Shown here piece by piece: positions 15,727 through 24,191 of a stretch of 64,000 nt of DNA. Under the pieces are notes generated by a model. It searched no databases and was not told the DNA's origin. It saw only the letters and a program-made list of their open reading frames with translations. Numbering within the stretch: position 1 is the first letter of the stretch; each line of letters opens with the position of its first letter. The position numbers and the translations under genes are program-made. This DNA comes from Brevibacillus sp042683565 (GTDB lineage: Bacteria; Bacillota; Bacilli; Brevibacillales; Brevibacillaceae), in contig NZ_JBHUJW010000021.1 of assembly GCF_042683565.1 (NCBI RefSeq), positions 84,874 to 148,873 on the forward strand. Direction: 5' to 3'.

Positions 15727-16569
15727 ATGAAAAAGCTAGTAGTATCTGTACTGTCTACGGTATTGGCATTCTCGCTGGCCGCTTGCGGCAGCAAACAGGA
15801 AGCGGCTCCGGCACCTGCTGAGGGCGGTGCCCAAGGCTCCCAGGGACAAGAAGTGACCTTGAAGGTCGGCGCAACTCCTGTGCCGCACGCTGAAATTCTG
15901 AAATTCATCCAGCCGAAGCTGAAAGAACAAGGCGTGAACCTGGAGATCAAGGAATTCACCGACTACGTGCAGCCAAACATGCAGCTCAACGAAAAACAGC
16001 TGGACGCGAACTTCTTCCAGCACAAACCATACCTTGAGCAATTCAACAAAGACCAAAACATGGATCTGCAACCGGTTGTAGCTGTACACATCGAACCATT
16101 CGGCGGGTACTCCAAAAAAATCAAGAAAATTGACGAGTTGGCTGACGGCGCGACGGTCGCTCTGCCAAACGACCCGACCAACAACGGGCGCGCTCTGGCT
16201 CTGCTGGAGAAAAACGGCGTAATCAAACTGAAAGACGGCGTAGGCATCAGCGGTACGGTCAAAGACATCGTGGAAAACAAGAAAAACCTGAAGTTCAAAG
16301 AAGTAGAAGCAGCCATGCTGCCACGCGTATTGGAAGAAGTAGACCTGGCACTGATCAACACGAACTACGCGCTGGAAGCAAAACTCGTTCCAACCACGGA
16401 CGCGCTGATTCTCGAAGACAAAGAATCTCCGTACGCGAACTACCTGGTAGCACGCCCGGACAACAAAGACTCCGAAGCGATGCAAAAACTGGCAAAAGAG
16501 CTGACCTCTCCAGAAGTGAAGAAGTTCATCGAAGAACAATACAAAGGCGCAATCGTTCCGGCATTCTAA
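15727..16569 (+). CDS. metQ: methionine-binding lipoprotein
   Basis: A 280-residue NlpA/MetQ solute-binding lipoprotein. Its signal peptide ends in lipobox SLAAC with Cys20. Family motifs are VGATPVPHAEILKF, LEIKEFTDYVQPN, LDANFFQHKPYLEQF and the C-terminal YANYLVARPDN. The ATG at 15727 has a GAAGGGGGA RBS. Delivers methionine to MetNI. More A-rich codon use than metN/metI suggests higher expression of the binding protein. The operon ends with a terminator just downstream. Confidence 0.95.
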   Translation: MKKLVVSVLSTVLAFSLAACGSKQEAAPAPAEGGAQGSQGQEVTLKVGATPVPHAEILKFIQPKLKEQGVNLEIKEFTDYVQPNMQLNEKQLDANFFQHKPYLEQFNKDQNMDLQPVVAVHIEPFGGYSKKIKKIDELADGATVALPNDPTNNGRALALLEKNGVIKLKDGVGISGTVKDIVENKKNLKFKEVEAAMLPRVLEEVDLALINTNYALEAKLVPTTDALILEDKESPYANYLVARPDNKDSEAMQKLAKELTSPEVKKFIEEQYKGAIVPAF

Positions 16570-16596
16570 GAATCACGAAGCGGAACGGCAGCAAAT

Positions 16597-16632
16597 ACCC
16601 AACTGGCCTTGCGGGGCTGGTTGGGTTTATTT
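16597..16632 (+). terminator. intrinsic terminator after metQ
   Basis: ACCCAAC (16597-16603) pairs with GTTGGGT at the end of the hairpin, with GGCC/GGGC pairing inside, then a T-rich run TTTATTTTTT. Confidence 0.8.
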
Positions 16633-16946
16633 TTTGCCAACGGCTTGTTTGACAGGAATCTTGCCGGCGCAAAATCCGAACATTAGTCGACGAGCTGGTC
16701 CGCGCTTCTCGGGACGACCGCATATTTTTCTAGGCGTGAGGAATACTTTGTCTGAACGGGTAAGCAAGATTTTGCTGGAGGAGATGCAGGTCGCGCTACA
16801 AATTTCTCGCGATAAATAAAATTTTATTTTTGATTAATTATTTTTATGAATAAATAAAAATTTATTAAATAATTCTAAAACATGTTCAAAAACAATGTAA
16901 CAGGATGTATTATTGATAAAAGATTTAGAAAAGGGGGATAAATGGC
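16633..16946 (+). promoter_or_regulatory. oppA upstream region: AT-rich tract and promoter
   Basis: Bases 16633-16815 hold no recognisable gene. Bases 16816-16882 are almost pure A+T, with TTTTTAT/ATAAAAA and AAAATTTT symmetric elements, which looks like an UP-element or regulator-binding tract. A promoter follows: TTCAAA (16885-16890), 17 bp, TATTAT (16908-16913). RBS AAGGGGG is just before the oppA start. Confidence 0.6.
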
Positions 16947-18590
16947 ATGAAAAAAAATGTTTTCGTAGCAATGAGTTCCATCCTCGTACTTGGTGCAGCG
17001 CTGGCTGGTTGCGGCAGCAATGACGCAGCGAAGCCCGCAGACAACGGCCAAGCAAGCGCTCCTGCGCAAGAAGCAACGAAGTCAGGTCCAAAAATTCTGA
17101 AAGTGAACCTGCACTCCGAGCCGCCGACAGCTGACCCTGGAATCGCAGAAGACTCCACTTCCGGTACCATCGTGCGTGCAGCTTTTGAAGGTTTGACTCG
17201 TACAGGAGAAGACGGTAAAGTACACGAAGCTGCAGCGGAAAGCTACACCGTTTCCGAGGACGGCAAAACGTATACATTTAAACTGCGCGACGCCAAATGG
17301 AGCAACGGCGACCCGGTAACGGCGAAAGATTTTGAATTCGCCTGGAAACGCGCCCTGGACCCGAAAACGGCTTCCAACTACGCGTACCAGTTGTACTACA
17401 TCAAGAACGGGGAAGCATTCAACAAGGGGAAAGCAAAAGTAGATGACGTGGGCGTAAAAGCGCTGGACGACAAAACGCTGGAAGTAACCCTGGAGAACCC
17501 GACACCGTTCTTCACCGAGCTGACTGCGTTCTACACTTACTATCCGGTAAACAAGAAAGTCGTCGAAGCCAACGAAAAATGGGCAATCGACGCTTCTACC
17601 CACGTAGGGAACGGTCCGTTCAAGCTGGAATCCTGGGAGCACAAAAGCAAGCTCGTTCTGGCGAAAAACGAAAACTACTGGGATAAAGACAACGTAAAAC
17701 TGGACAAAATCGAATTCTCCATGGTAGAAGACGAGAACACCGAGCTGTCCATGTTTGACAACGGCGAACTCGACTGGGCTGGTGCACCTACAAGCTCGCT
17801 TCCGACAGACGCCATCCCGGCACTGAAAGACTCCGGCAAAATGAAAACACAGCCGATCGCGGGTACTTACTGGTACAAATTCAATACGGAAAAAGCTCCG
17901 TTCAACAACGTGAAAATCCGTAAAGCGTTTACGTATGCAATTGACCGTCAATCCTTGATCGACAACGTTCTGCAATCCGGTCAGTTGCCAGCGACAGGCG
18001 CAGTACCGCCGTCCATGGCGCTGAAACAAGACGGCTACTTCAAGGACAACGATATCGAAACAGCGAAAAAGCTGCTGGAAGAAGGGATGAAAGAGGAAGG
18101 CCTCACCAAACTGCCTCCGATCACCCTGTCCTACAACACTTCCGAAGCGCACAAAAAGATTGCCGAAGCGATCCAGGACCAATGGAAGAAAAACCTGGGC
18201 GTAGACGTGAAGCTCGAAAACAAAGAGTGGAAAGTTTATCTGGAAGACTTGCACCAAGGCAACTTCCAAATCGGCCGCATGGGCTGGCTGGGTGACTTCA
18301 ACGACCCAATCAACTTCCTGGAGCTGTACAAGGACAAAAAAGGCGGAAACAACGACACCAACTGGGAAAATCCGAAGTACAAAGAGCTCTTGAACCAATC
18401 CGCTCTGGAAAAAGATCCAGAGAAGCGTAAAGCAATCCTGGCACAGGCAGAACAAATCCTGATGGATGAAATGCCGATCATGCCAATCTACTTCTACACC
18501 GATTCCTGGGTACAAAGCGACAAGGTTACCGGTGTTGTCATCGACGGTCTGGGCTCTGTCGACTACAAATACGCTGACAAAGCGGAATAA
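16947..18590 (+). CDS. oppA: oligopeptide ABC transporter substrate-binding lipoprotein (OppA-like)
   Basis: A 547-residue family-5 extracellular solute-binding lipoprotein; lipobox ALAGC puts the modified Cys at 22. Family features include HSEPPTADPG, YTFKLRDAKWSNGDPVTAKDFEFAWKRALDP written here in pieces, VGNGPFKLESWEHKSKLVL, and FNTEKAPFNNVKIRKAFTYAIDR. The closest known proteins bind oligopeptides (OppA/DtpA). No permease or ATPase gene is adjacent, so this is an orphan binding protein that must use a transporter encoded elsewhere or act as a peptide sensor. A-rich optimal codons and a strong terminator suggest high expression. A narrower specificity cannot be read from sequence. Confidence 0.9.
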   Translation: MKKNVFVAMSSILVLGAALAGCGSNDAAKPADNGQASAPAQEATKSGPKILKVNLHSEPPTADPGIAEDSTSGTIVRAAFEGLTRTGEDGKVHEAAAESYTVSEDGKTYTFKLRDAKWSNGDPVTAKDFEFAWKRALDPKTASNYAYQLYYIKNGEAFNKGKAKVDDVGVKALDDKTLEVTLENPTPFFTELTAFYTYYPVNKKVVEANEKWAIDASTHVGNGPFKLESWEHKSKLVLAKNENYWDKDNVKLDKIEFSMVEDENTELSMFDNGELDWAGAPTSSLPTDAIPALKDSGKMKTQPIAGTYWYKFNTEKAPFNNVKIRKAFTYAIDRQSLIDNVLQSGQLPATGAVPPSMALKQDGYFKDNDIETAKKLLEEGMKEEGLTKLPPITLSYNTSEAHKKIAEAIQDQWKKNLGVDVKLENKEWKVYLEDLHQGNFQIGRMGWLGDFNDPINFLELYKDKKGGNNDTNWENPKYKELLNQSALEKDPEKRKAILAQAEQILMDEMPIMPIYFYTDSWVQSDKVTGVVIDGLGSVDYKYADKAE

Positions 18591-18603
18591 GAATGACTCA
18601 TGC

Positions 18604-18642
18604 AGGAGAGGGGTGGCGCAAAGCCGCCTCTCTTCTTTTTTT
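18604..18642 (+). terminator. intrinsic terminator after oppA
   Basis: GAGAGGGGTGGC pairs with GCCGCCTCTC around GCAAA, followed by TTCTTTTTTT. Confidence 0.82.
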
Positions 18643-18729
18643 CCCCGTTTATGGACAGATGACCAATCCATCCGAAGGCTCCTGACATAGAGTGAAAAGG
18701 AACAAACTTGTCATGCGGGGGGATTCGTG

Positions 18730-18987
18730 ATGGACTTAGGAAAACTGCTTAACTTTGTCAGGTCGATTCCCAAGGAAAAGCTGAAAACGGACGCCGGCCT
18801 GAAAGAAGTCATTCGCGACTTGGGCAAGAAGTCGGGCAAGAACTTTACCGAGCAAGAATTGAACAACTATGTCGCCCAGTTCCGTACCATGGCGAGGACT
18901 GAAAATGTAGGGAGCCTGATCAGCAAGCTGTCGAAAAAGGGCTTTGACGCGAAGGAACTGAACAATTTGAAGAAACGCTTCAAATAA
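18730..18987 (+). CDS. small conserved-looking protein, possibly SpoVIF-like
   Basis: Encodes 85 residues from ATG 18730, behind GGGGGG at ~18717-18722; GTG 18727 is an alternative. It is helical, charged and has no signal peptide: MDLGKLLNFVRSIPKEKLK, then LKEVIRDLGKKSGKNFTEQE, then ISKLSKKGFDAKELNNLKKRF. The layout faintly recalls the stage VI sporulation protein F family of small helical proteins, but I would not rely on that. The next gene follows with a strong RBS 20 bases downstream, so the two are likely co-translated. Confidence 0.65.
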   Translation: MDLGKLLNFVRSIPKEKLKTDAGLKEVIRDLGKKSGKNFTEQELNNYVAQFRTMARTENVGSLISKLSKKGFDAKELNNLKKRFK

Positions 18988-19080
18988 TGGCCCGAAAACG
19001 AGGAGGGAGGTGGGACTATCTCAGTCAAGACGAAAAAAGGGCATAAGCTGGCCGTCTCCCAACACCATCTGCTTGAGACG

Positions 19081-19500
19081 ATGAACAAGCTCGCGCAGGA
19101 GCAAAACAGCAGCAACGAGCAATTGATGCGCGAGATTAATCATGTGCGCCAGGAGCTGCAGGAGATGAAAAACGCGCTGGTCAAGATGAATGCGCGTTCT
19201 GGGGGAGGGCAGCGGCGCGGCAGCATCCTGTTCGGGCCGCGTCGGCCGCCCGCTCCCAAAGAAGTGGAAAAACCGAAGCCTGCCTTTGCCCTGGAGGATT
19301 TGCTGCCTCTGCTGCCGCATTTGAGCAGCGCATTTCCGCAATTAAAAAATCCGAAAGTGGCGGAATCGATCAAAGTCCTCTCCAATCCCGCCGTGTTGTC
19401 CTTGATCCAGCAGTTTTTGGCGAACGGCGGATTGAACATGCTGTCGGGCAATCAGGTGGAAACGGTCAGCCGCAGAGAACGTCGCGGATGGTTTCGCTGA
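19081..19500 (+). CDS. hypothetical coiled-coil protein; true start probably ATC at 19018
   Basis: The frame encodes 139 residues from ATG 19081. It opens with a predicted coiled coil (NEQLMREINHVRQELQEMKNALVKMNA), then a basic linker, then LEDLLPLLPHLSSAF...PAVLSLIQQFLANGGL and a basic tail. No family recognised. The start is odd. ATG 19081 has no good RBS. A perfect GGAGGTG at 19006-19012 is correctly spaced for an ATC codon at 19018, and no ATG, GTG or TTG is in frame between the previous stop (18985) and 19081. Initiation at ATC 19018 would give 160 residues (SVKTKKGHKLAVSQHHLLE added). The neighbour upstream may belong to the same operon. Confidence 0.6.
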   Translation: MNKLAQEQNSSNEQLMREINHVRQELQEMKNALVKMNARSGGGQRRGSILFGPRRPPAPKEVEKPKPAFALEDLLPLLPHLSSAFPQLKNPKVAESIKVLSNPAVLSLIQQFLANGGLNMLSGNQVETVSRRERRGWFR

Positions 19501-19503
19501 AGG

Positions 19504-19547
19504 GAAAGACTGTCTCGCTGTCGAGTCGGGGCGGTCTTTCGCATTTT
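19504..19547 (+). terminator. intrinsic terminator
   Basis: GAAAGACTG (19504-19512) pairs with CGGTCTTTC (19532-19540); GCATTTT follows. Confidence 0.7.
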
Positions 19548-19675
19548 GTGACGTTTTTTGGTTCCATTCTCCTATAAACTTTACAGATCAATTAGCGTCT
19601 AATAGAATGGTGAGCGTTGCTCGAATGCTGAAGCCAACTGAACAAAACCAGACAGACATCACGGAGGAGGTCAGG

Positions 19676-21367
19676 ATGAAAAGACGATTGTACCCTCTGC
19701 TGCTCTCCCTGTTTGCCCTGCTGTGCATTCCGGGGTGGGCGGCGGCGAGCAGTGCCGATGAGGAACCCGTCAACCTCATGATCGGTGGACAAGCTGTTTC
19801 TCCGGAAGTTCCGCCTGTGATTCAAAACGGCCGGACTCTCGTGCCGGTTCGCGTCATTGCCGAAGGGCTGGGCGCGGATGTGGACTGGAACGAAGCGGCG
19901 CGGACAGCCACCATCACGAGGGGAAGCGAGCAACTCTCCCTCACGCTCGACTCCACGCTGGCCAAAGTAAACGGCAAACAGGTGAAGCTGGATACGGCAC
20001 CTGTCATTTCCAAACAGCGGATGCTGCTGCCGCTGCGGTTTGTAGGAGAGTCACTGGGAGTTACCGTAGGCTGGGACAATACCACGCGCACGGTCATTGC
20101 CAATGAAACCCCGCAGGTCGAACTGAACGGCCGCAACCCGGCGCAAGCGATCACCCTGTACCAGGTAGGTGACACGGCATACGTTTCTGCGCAGTCCGTC
20201 GCAGACCAGCTCGGGCTGAAAGGGTACCAATGGAACCGGCCGGAGCTTGGCAAGACCATTGACGACAAACTCGCGCTCCCTGTGGCGCAGCTGGAAAAAG
20301 AGCTGGGAGGCTCTTTCGACTGGAACCCGAAAAAGAATGTGTTGGAAATTGAGCGTCGCAACCGTCTGAGCGATGTGTCCCAGGATGGAGACGTGGTGCG
20401 GATCGAGACGGCGATGCCGGTCCGGGCAGAAACGCTCGTACTGGACAACCCCAACCGGATCGTGCTGGACCTGCCGCAGACCAGACTGGACGACAAACTC
20501 GCCCGTTTGAGCCGCGAGAGCACGGACGGCATCGTGATCGTCGGTGCAGCGGAAGCAAGCGTGTCCGACCTGACGCTTTCGGAAGACGAGCAAAGCGACG
20601 AGTCGTCGGAGCAATCAGCAGAACCGCCTGATATTTCGGATGTTTCGGCTGCTGTGGTGGACGAGCCTGAGGCAAAGCCGCTCATCTCCTCGCTGCGCTA
20701 CAGCCAGTACAGCAGCTCGCCTGACACCGTACGGGTCGTCATCGAGCTGAATCAGAAGAGCCATTATCAGGTAGCGTATACGGATGACGGCATCGAAGTG
20801 AAGCTGACAGCGAAGCCGCAAAAGACTGGATATTTGATCGTGGTGGACGCCGGACATGGCGGCAAGGACCCCGGCAGCCTGGGTGCTGCAGGCAACCACG
20901 AGAAGGATTATACACTGGCAGTAGCGAACAAGGTCGTGGAGCTGCTGAAGCAGTACAAGGAGTTCCAGGTCGTTCCGGTCCGCACGACAGACGTCTTCTA
21001 TGAGCTGTCAGAGCGCGTCGCCATCGCGAACGAGCAAAACGCCGACCTGTTCCTTTCCATTCACGCCAACTCCTTCCCGAAACCGACGGCAGGCGGGACG
21101 GAGACGTTCTACTACAACGCCAACAGCAAGACGTTTGCCCAGATTGTGCACAAGCATTTGCAGGGCGCAACGCAGTTTACGGATCGGGGAGTCAAGTCCA
21201 GCGCTTACTACGTCATCAAAAACACGAAGATGCCGGCTGTGCTGACGGAGACGGGTTTCCTCTCCAACCCGAGCGAGAATGCCAAGCTGACTGATCCTGC
21301 GTTCCAGGACAAGATCGCCCGGGCACTCGTTGCCGCGATCCGGGAATACTACTTGTCGTACCAGTAA
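19676..21367 (+). CDS. N-acetylmuramoyl-L-alanine amidase with copper-amine-oxidase-like N-terminal repeats
   Basis: A 563-residue secreted cell-wall hydrolase. The signal peptide is MKRRLYPLLLSLFALLC...AAA. Two stretches of the copper amine oxidase N-terminal type (~32-145) follow, with QNGRTLVPVRVIAEGLGADVDW and QRMLLPLRFVGESLGVTVGWD as near repeats. An AMIN-like beta domain, split by an acidic Ser-rich linker (EDEQSDESSEQSAE), follows. The C-terminal Amidase_3 domain (~385-560) carries the zinc/catalytic residues: DAGHGG, GNHEKD, SIHANS and LTETGFLSN. It cleaves the stem peptide from MurNAc. ATG 19676 is chosen for its GGAGGTCAGG RBS and signal peptide. A GerMN lipoprotein gene starts 12 bases after its stop, which suggests a sporulation or wall-remodelling unit. 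Confidence 0.9.
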   Translation: MKRRLYPLLLSLFALLCIPGWAAASSADEEPVNLMIGGQAVSPEVPPVIQNGRTLVPVRVIAEGLGADVDWNEAARTATITRGSEQLSLTLDSTLAKVNGKQVKLDTAPVISKQRMLLPLRFVGESLGVTVGWDNTTRTVIANETPQVELNGRNPAQAITLYQVGDTAYVSAQSVADQLGLKGYQWNRPELGKTIDDKLALPVAQLEKELGGSFDWNPKKNVLEIERRNRLSDVSQDGDVVRIETAMPVRAETLVLDNPNRIVLDLPQTRLDDKLARLSRESTDGIVIVGAAEASVSDLTLSEDEQSDESSEQSAEPPDISDVSAAVVDEPEAKPLISSLRYSQYSSSPDTVRVVIELNQKSHYQVAYTDDGIEVKLTAKPQKTGYLIVVDAGHGGKDPGSLGAAGNHEKDYTLAVANKVVELLKQYKEFQVVPVRTTDVFYELSERVAIANEQNADLFLSIHANSFPKPTAGGTETFYYNANSKTFAQIVHKHLQGATQFTDRGVKSSAYYVIKNTKMPAVLTETGFLSNPSENAKLTDPAFQDKIARALVAAIREYYLSYQ

Positions 21368-21379
21368 GGAGGGCTTTTG

Positions 21380-21928
21380 ATGAAACGTCGTCACATGATA
21401 GGGATGGCTTTGCTGGCCACGCTGCTCGTCGCCGGCTGCGGCCAAAAGGCGGCACCGGTGCCACAGCCAACCGCTCCGGCAGAGCAGTCCCCCGGCGAAA
21501 GTCAGACGCCTGCGACAAACGAGCCGAAGCTGACCAGGCAAACGGTGTCTGTCTACTATTCCGACAACAACCTGATGGAGCTGCAAAAGGAAGAGCAGGA
21601 AATTTCCTATGCGGAAGACATCGAAAAGTACAAAAAAGCGCTGGAGTTGTTGGAAAAGCCGAAAGACGCGGACGAGCATACAGCGCTCTGGTCCGACTTC
21701 CACTACCATTCCGTCACGTTTGACAAAGGCACGCTGACGATCGACGCCGACAGCAAGAACCAGTACAACCTTGGATCGAGCGGCGAAGCGATGGCGCTCG
21801 ACGCCTTGAAGAAGACGCTGTTCCAGTTCCCGGAAGTGGAGCGCATCGTCATTCTCGAAGACGGGAAAAAGGTAGAATCGCTCATGGGTCACATGGAAGT
21901 GCTGGAACCGCTGACCCGCGATCAATAA
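21380..21928 (+). CDS. GerMN-domain lipoprotein
   Basis: A 182-residue lipoprotein with lipobox LLVAGC (Cys20) after MKRRHMIGMALLA. A Pro/Gln-rich linker follows, then a GerMN domain (~55-180: TVSVYYSDNNLMEL, YKKALELLEKPKD, FDKGTLTIDADSKN, LDALKKTLFQFPEVERIVILEDG). GerM of B. subtilis has two such domains and works in spore engulfment and germination; this protein has one. It follows the amidase gene closely and shares its terminator, so the two probably act together at the wall. Confidence 0.85.
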   Translation: MKRRHMIGMALLATLLVAGCGQKAAPVPQPTAPAEQSPGESQTPATNEPKLTRQTVSVYYSDNNLMELQKEEQEISYAEDIEKYKKALELLEKPKDADEHTALWSDFHYHSVTFDKGTLTIDADSKNQYNLGSSGEAMALDALKKTLFQFPEVERIVILEDGKKVESLMGHMEVLEPLTRDQ

Positions 21929-21956
21929 CTCAACAGCCTGGCGAAACATAAAAAAG

Positions 21957-21993
21957 CGGTACAGTCTGCTCGAACAGATTGTACCGTTTTTTT
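21957..21993 (+). terminator. intrinsic terminator after the GerMN gene
   Basis: CGGTACAGTCTG pairs with CAGATTGTACCG across a short loop, followed by TTTTTTT. Confidence 0.88.
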
Positions 21994-22038
21994 ATGTGTT
22001 TCGGCTCCGGTCAGCCGTCATGCCGCCATATACATGCC

Positions 22039-22103
22039 TTTCCTTCATCTTAAAAAAAGCTTAACAATGGCAACACAAAACAACAACATTCGCTCTGTAT
22101 AGT
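22039..22103 (+). promoter_or_regulatory. Pho-box-like array and promoter of pstS
   Basis: Hexamers spaced 11 bp apart, TTTCCT (22039), TTAAAA (22050), TTAACA (22061) and AACACA (22072), match the PhoP direct-repeat pattern (TTAACA-like with 5-bp spacers). A -10 TATAGT lies at 22098-22103, and no -35 is needed for a PhoP-activated promoter. Confidence 0.65.
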
Positions 22104-22161
22104 TTGTACTTGTAAGAGAGAAAAAAACAAACCGATTCCTGTTAAGGAGGATTTTCATTCC

Positions 22162-23115
22162 ATGAAAAAACTCAGCAAGATGTTTATGGCCTTGACTTTT
22201 GTAGGGGCATTGCTCGCAGGCTGCGGAAGCAACAGTGCTGCTCCAGCCCCGGCGCAACAGCAGTCTAGCGATCAAACTTCGACGCCTGCTTCGGACGCGG
22301 GCCAGAACAACGCAGGTTCCACTCTTGCCGCTTCCGGTGAGCCAGTTACTGCTGTCGGTTCGACCGCGTTGCAGCCGCTGGTTGAGCAGACGGCCAAAGA
22401 TTTCATGGCGAAAAATCAAGGTGTGCAAATTCAAGTGCAAGGCGGAGGCAGCGGTACTGGGTTGAGCCAGGTAGCAAGCGGCGCCGCTACAATCGGCAAC
22501 TCCGACATCTTTGCAGAAGAAAAATCAGGAATCCCGGCAAATGAGCTGAATGACCATAAAGTAGCTGTCGTCGGTATGGCAGCAGCCGTCAGTCCAAAAG
22601 TCAAAGTAGATAACCTGACCAAGCAGCAACTGATCGACATTTTCACCGGCAAAATCACCAACTGGAAAGACGTTGGCGGCGATGACATGAAAATCACGCT
22701 GGTAAACCGTCCGAAATCTTCCGGCACGCGCGCAACGTTCAACAAGTTTGCCTTGGACGGAAAAGAAGAGGCGGAAGGCATCACGGAAGACTCCTCCGGT
22801 ACTGTTCGCAAAATTATCGCAGAAACTCCTGGTGCAATCGGTTACCTGGCGCTGTCCTACTTCGATAATTCGGTGAAGGCGCTGAAGCTGGATGGCGTGG
22901 AAGCGAATGCGGAGAACATCGCGACGAACAAATACCCGGTCTGGGCGTATGAGCACATGTATACAAAAGGCGAGCCTACTGGCAGCGCAAAAGCTTTCCT
23001 CGACTACATCCTGTCTGACGAGGTGCAAAAGAAAACCGTCACAGACCTTGGCTTCCTGCCGATTACCGAAATGAAAGTCGAACGCGACGCTGCAGGCAAA
23101 GTCACTCAGAAGTAA
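22162..23115 (+). CDS. pstS: phosphate-binding lipoprotein
   Basis: A 317-residue phosphate solute-binding protein. Lipobox LLAGC puts Cys at 21, followed by an Ala/Pro/Gln linker. Phosphate-contact segments are AVGSTALQPLVEQ, GGGSGTGLSQVASGAATIGNSDI, VNRPKSSGTRATFNKF and TPGAIGYLALSY. RBS AAGGAGGA precedes ATG 22162. First gene of a pstSCAB unit; a hairpin after it probably lowers expression of the membrane genes relative to the binding protein. Confidence 0.95.
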   Translation: MKKLSKMFMALTFVGALLAGCGSNSAAPAPAQQQSSDQTSTPASDAGQNNAGSTLAASGEPVTAVGSTALQPLVEQTAKDFMAKNQGVQIQVQGGGSGTGLSQVASGAATIGNSDIFAEEKSGIPANELNDHKVAVVGMAAAVSPKVKVDNLTKQQLIDIFTGKITNWKDVGGDDMKITLVNRPKSSGTRATFNKFALDGKEEAEGITEDSSGTVRKIIAETPGAIGYLALSYFDNSVKALKLDGVEANAENIATNKYPVWAYEHMYTKGEPTGSAKAFLDYILSDEVQKKTVTDLGFLPITEMKVERDAAGKVTQK

Positions 23116-23138
23116 ATAGGTATTACAAGAAGCGAAAC

Positions 23139-23169
23139 AGAGGGGTGGGGGGTACTTACCCCTCTCTTT
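23139..23169 (+). terminator. partial terminator between pstS and pstC
   Basis: GAGGGGT (23140-23146) pairs with ACCCCTC (23158-23164), followed by TCTTTG, a poor U-run. It looks like a leaky terminator or processing hairpin that gives excess pstS mRNA. Confidence 0.6.
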
Positions 23170-23203
23170 GCCTGAGAACCATGTTTTTTCAGGGAGGGAG
23201 ATC

Positions 23204-24190
23204 ATGAACCGCGAAGGCTCAACGCTTATCGTAGAGGAAAAGATCGTAAATGACAGGAAGACCTCTGACAGCGAACGTCAGTCGCTGGTTGCGCGCAAAA
23301 TGCTGACGTACAACCGGCGCCAACTCGTGGAAAACCTCACCGGCAGGACCGTGGCGATGGTATGTGCGGCTTTGCTGGTTGTTGTCGTCTTGTCGATTAC
23401 GTATTTTATCGCATCGAAAGGGCTTTCCACCTTCTTCGTGAACGGGGTTGACATCAGCGAATTTTTGACGCAGGTCAAGTGGGACCCGGAGGGCGAGCCG
23501 GCAAAGTACGGCGTGTTTCCTTTTATTCTTGGCTCGTTTCTCGTCACTGCGCTCGCGGCACTCATCGCGGCGCCGCTGGGGATCGGAGCGGCGATTTTCA
23601 TGACGGAAATCTTTCCGGGCTTCGGCAAAAAAGTGTTGAAGCCGGTCATTGAGCTTTTGGTCGGCATACCTTCGGTTGTCTACGGATACGTGGGCCTCAC
23701 CTTGCTCGTACCGTTCATTCGGGAGCAATTTGAGGTGCTCGGCTTCAGCCTCCTGGCAGGGGGACTGGTGCTGGCGCTGATGATTTTGCCGACGATTACC
23801 AGCGTAGCCACCGATGCGATCGAAGCCGTCCCGCAAGATTTGCGCAACGCCTCTCTGGCTTTGGGTGCTACCCGCTGGCAGACGATCTGGAATGTCGTGC
23901 TGCACTCCTCTCTCCCTGGCTGTCTGACCGCCATTGTTCTGGGGATGGCCCGCGCGTTCGGGGAAGCGCTGGCAGTGCAGATGGTGATCGGGAACACCAC
24001 GAAGCTCCCGGGGAGTTTGCTGGACCCGATCAGCACGCTGACGAGCGGAATTACTTTGAACATGGGCAATACGATTGCAGGCACTCCGTACAACAATGCG
24101 CTCTGGTCTATGGCGCTCCTGCTCCTCGTCATGTCCTTTGTCTTCATCATGATCCTGCGGTTTCTCGGCAAAAAAAGGATGGTGAAATAA
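23204..24190 (+). CDS. pstC: phosphate ABC transporter permease PstC
   Basis: A 328-residue permease with a ~50-residue cytoplasmic lead and about six membrane helices. The permease coupling loop is VPQDLRNASLALGATRWQTIWNVVLHSSLPG (positions ~205-235, quoted only in part elsewhere). GIPSVVYGYVGLTLLVPF and FGEALAVQMVIGN are PstC-typical. ATG 23204 has GGGAGGGAG upstream. The pstA start is two bases after the stop codon. Confidence 0.93.
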   Translation: MNREGSTLIVEEKIVNDRKTSDSERQSLVARKMLTYNRRQLVENLTGRTVAMVCAALLVVVVLSITYFIASKGLSTFFVNGVDISEFLTQVKWDPEGEPAKYGVFPFILGSFLVTALAALIAAPLGIGAAIFMTEIFPGFGKKVLKPVIELLVGIPSVVYGYVGLTLLVPFIREQFEVLGFSLLAGGLVLALMILPTITSVATDAIEAVPQDLRNASLALGATRWQTIWNVVLHSSLPGCLTAIVLGMARAFGEALAVQMVIGNTTKLPGSLLDPISTLTSGITLNMGNTIAGTPYNNALWSMALLLLVMSFVFIMILRFLGKKRMVK

Positions 24191-24191
24191 G

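Noticed and set aside
16819..16880. ARG-box (ArgR site) in the A+T tract before oppA
   Set aside because: ATGAATAAATAAAAATTT resembles half of an ARG box, but in a nearly pure A+T tract such partial matches are expected by chance.
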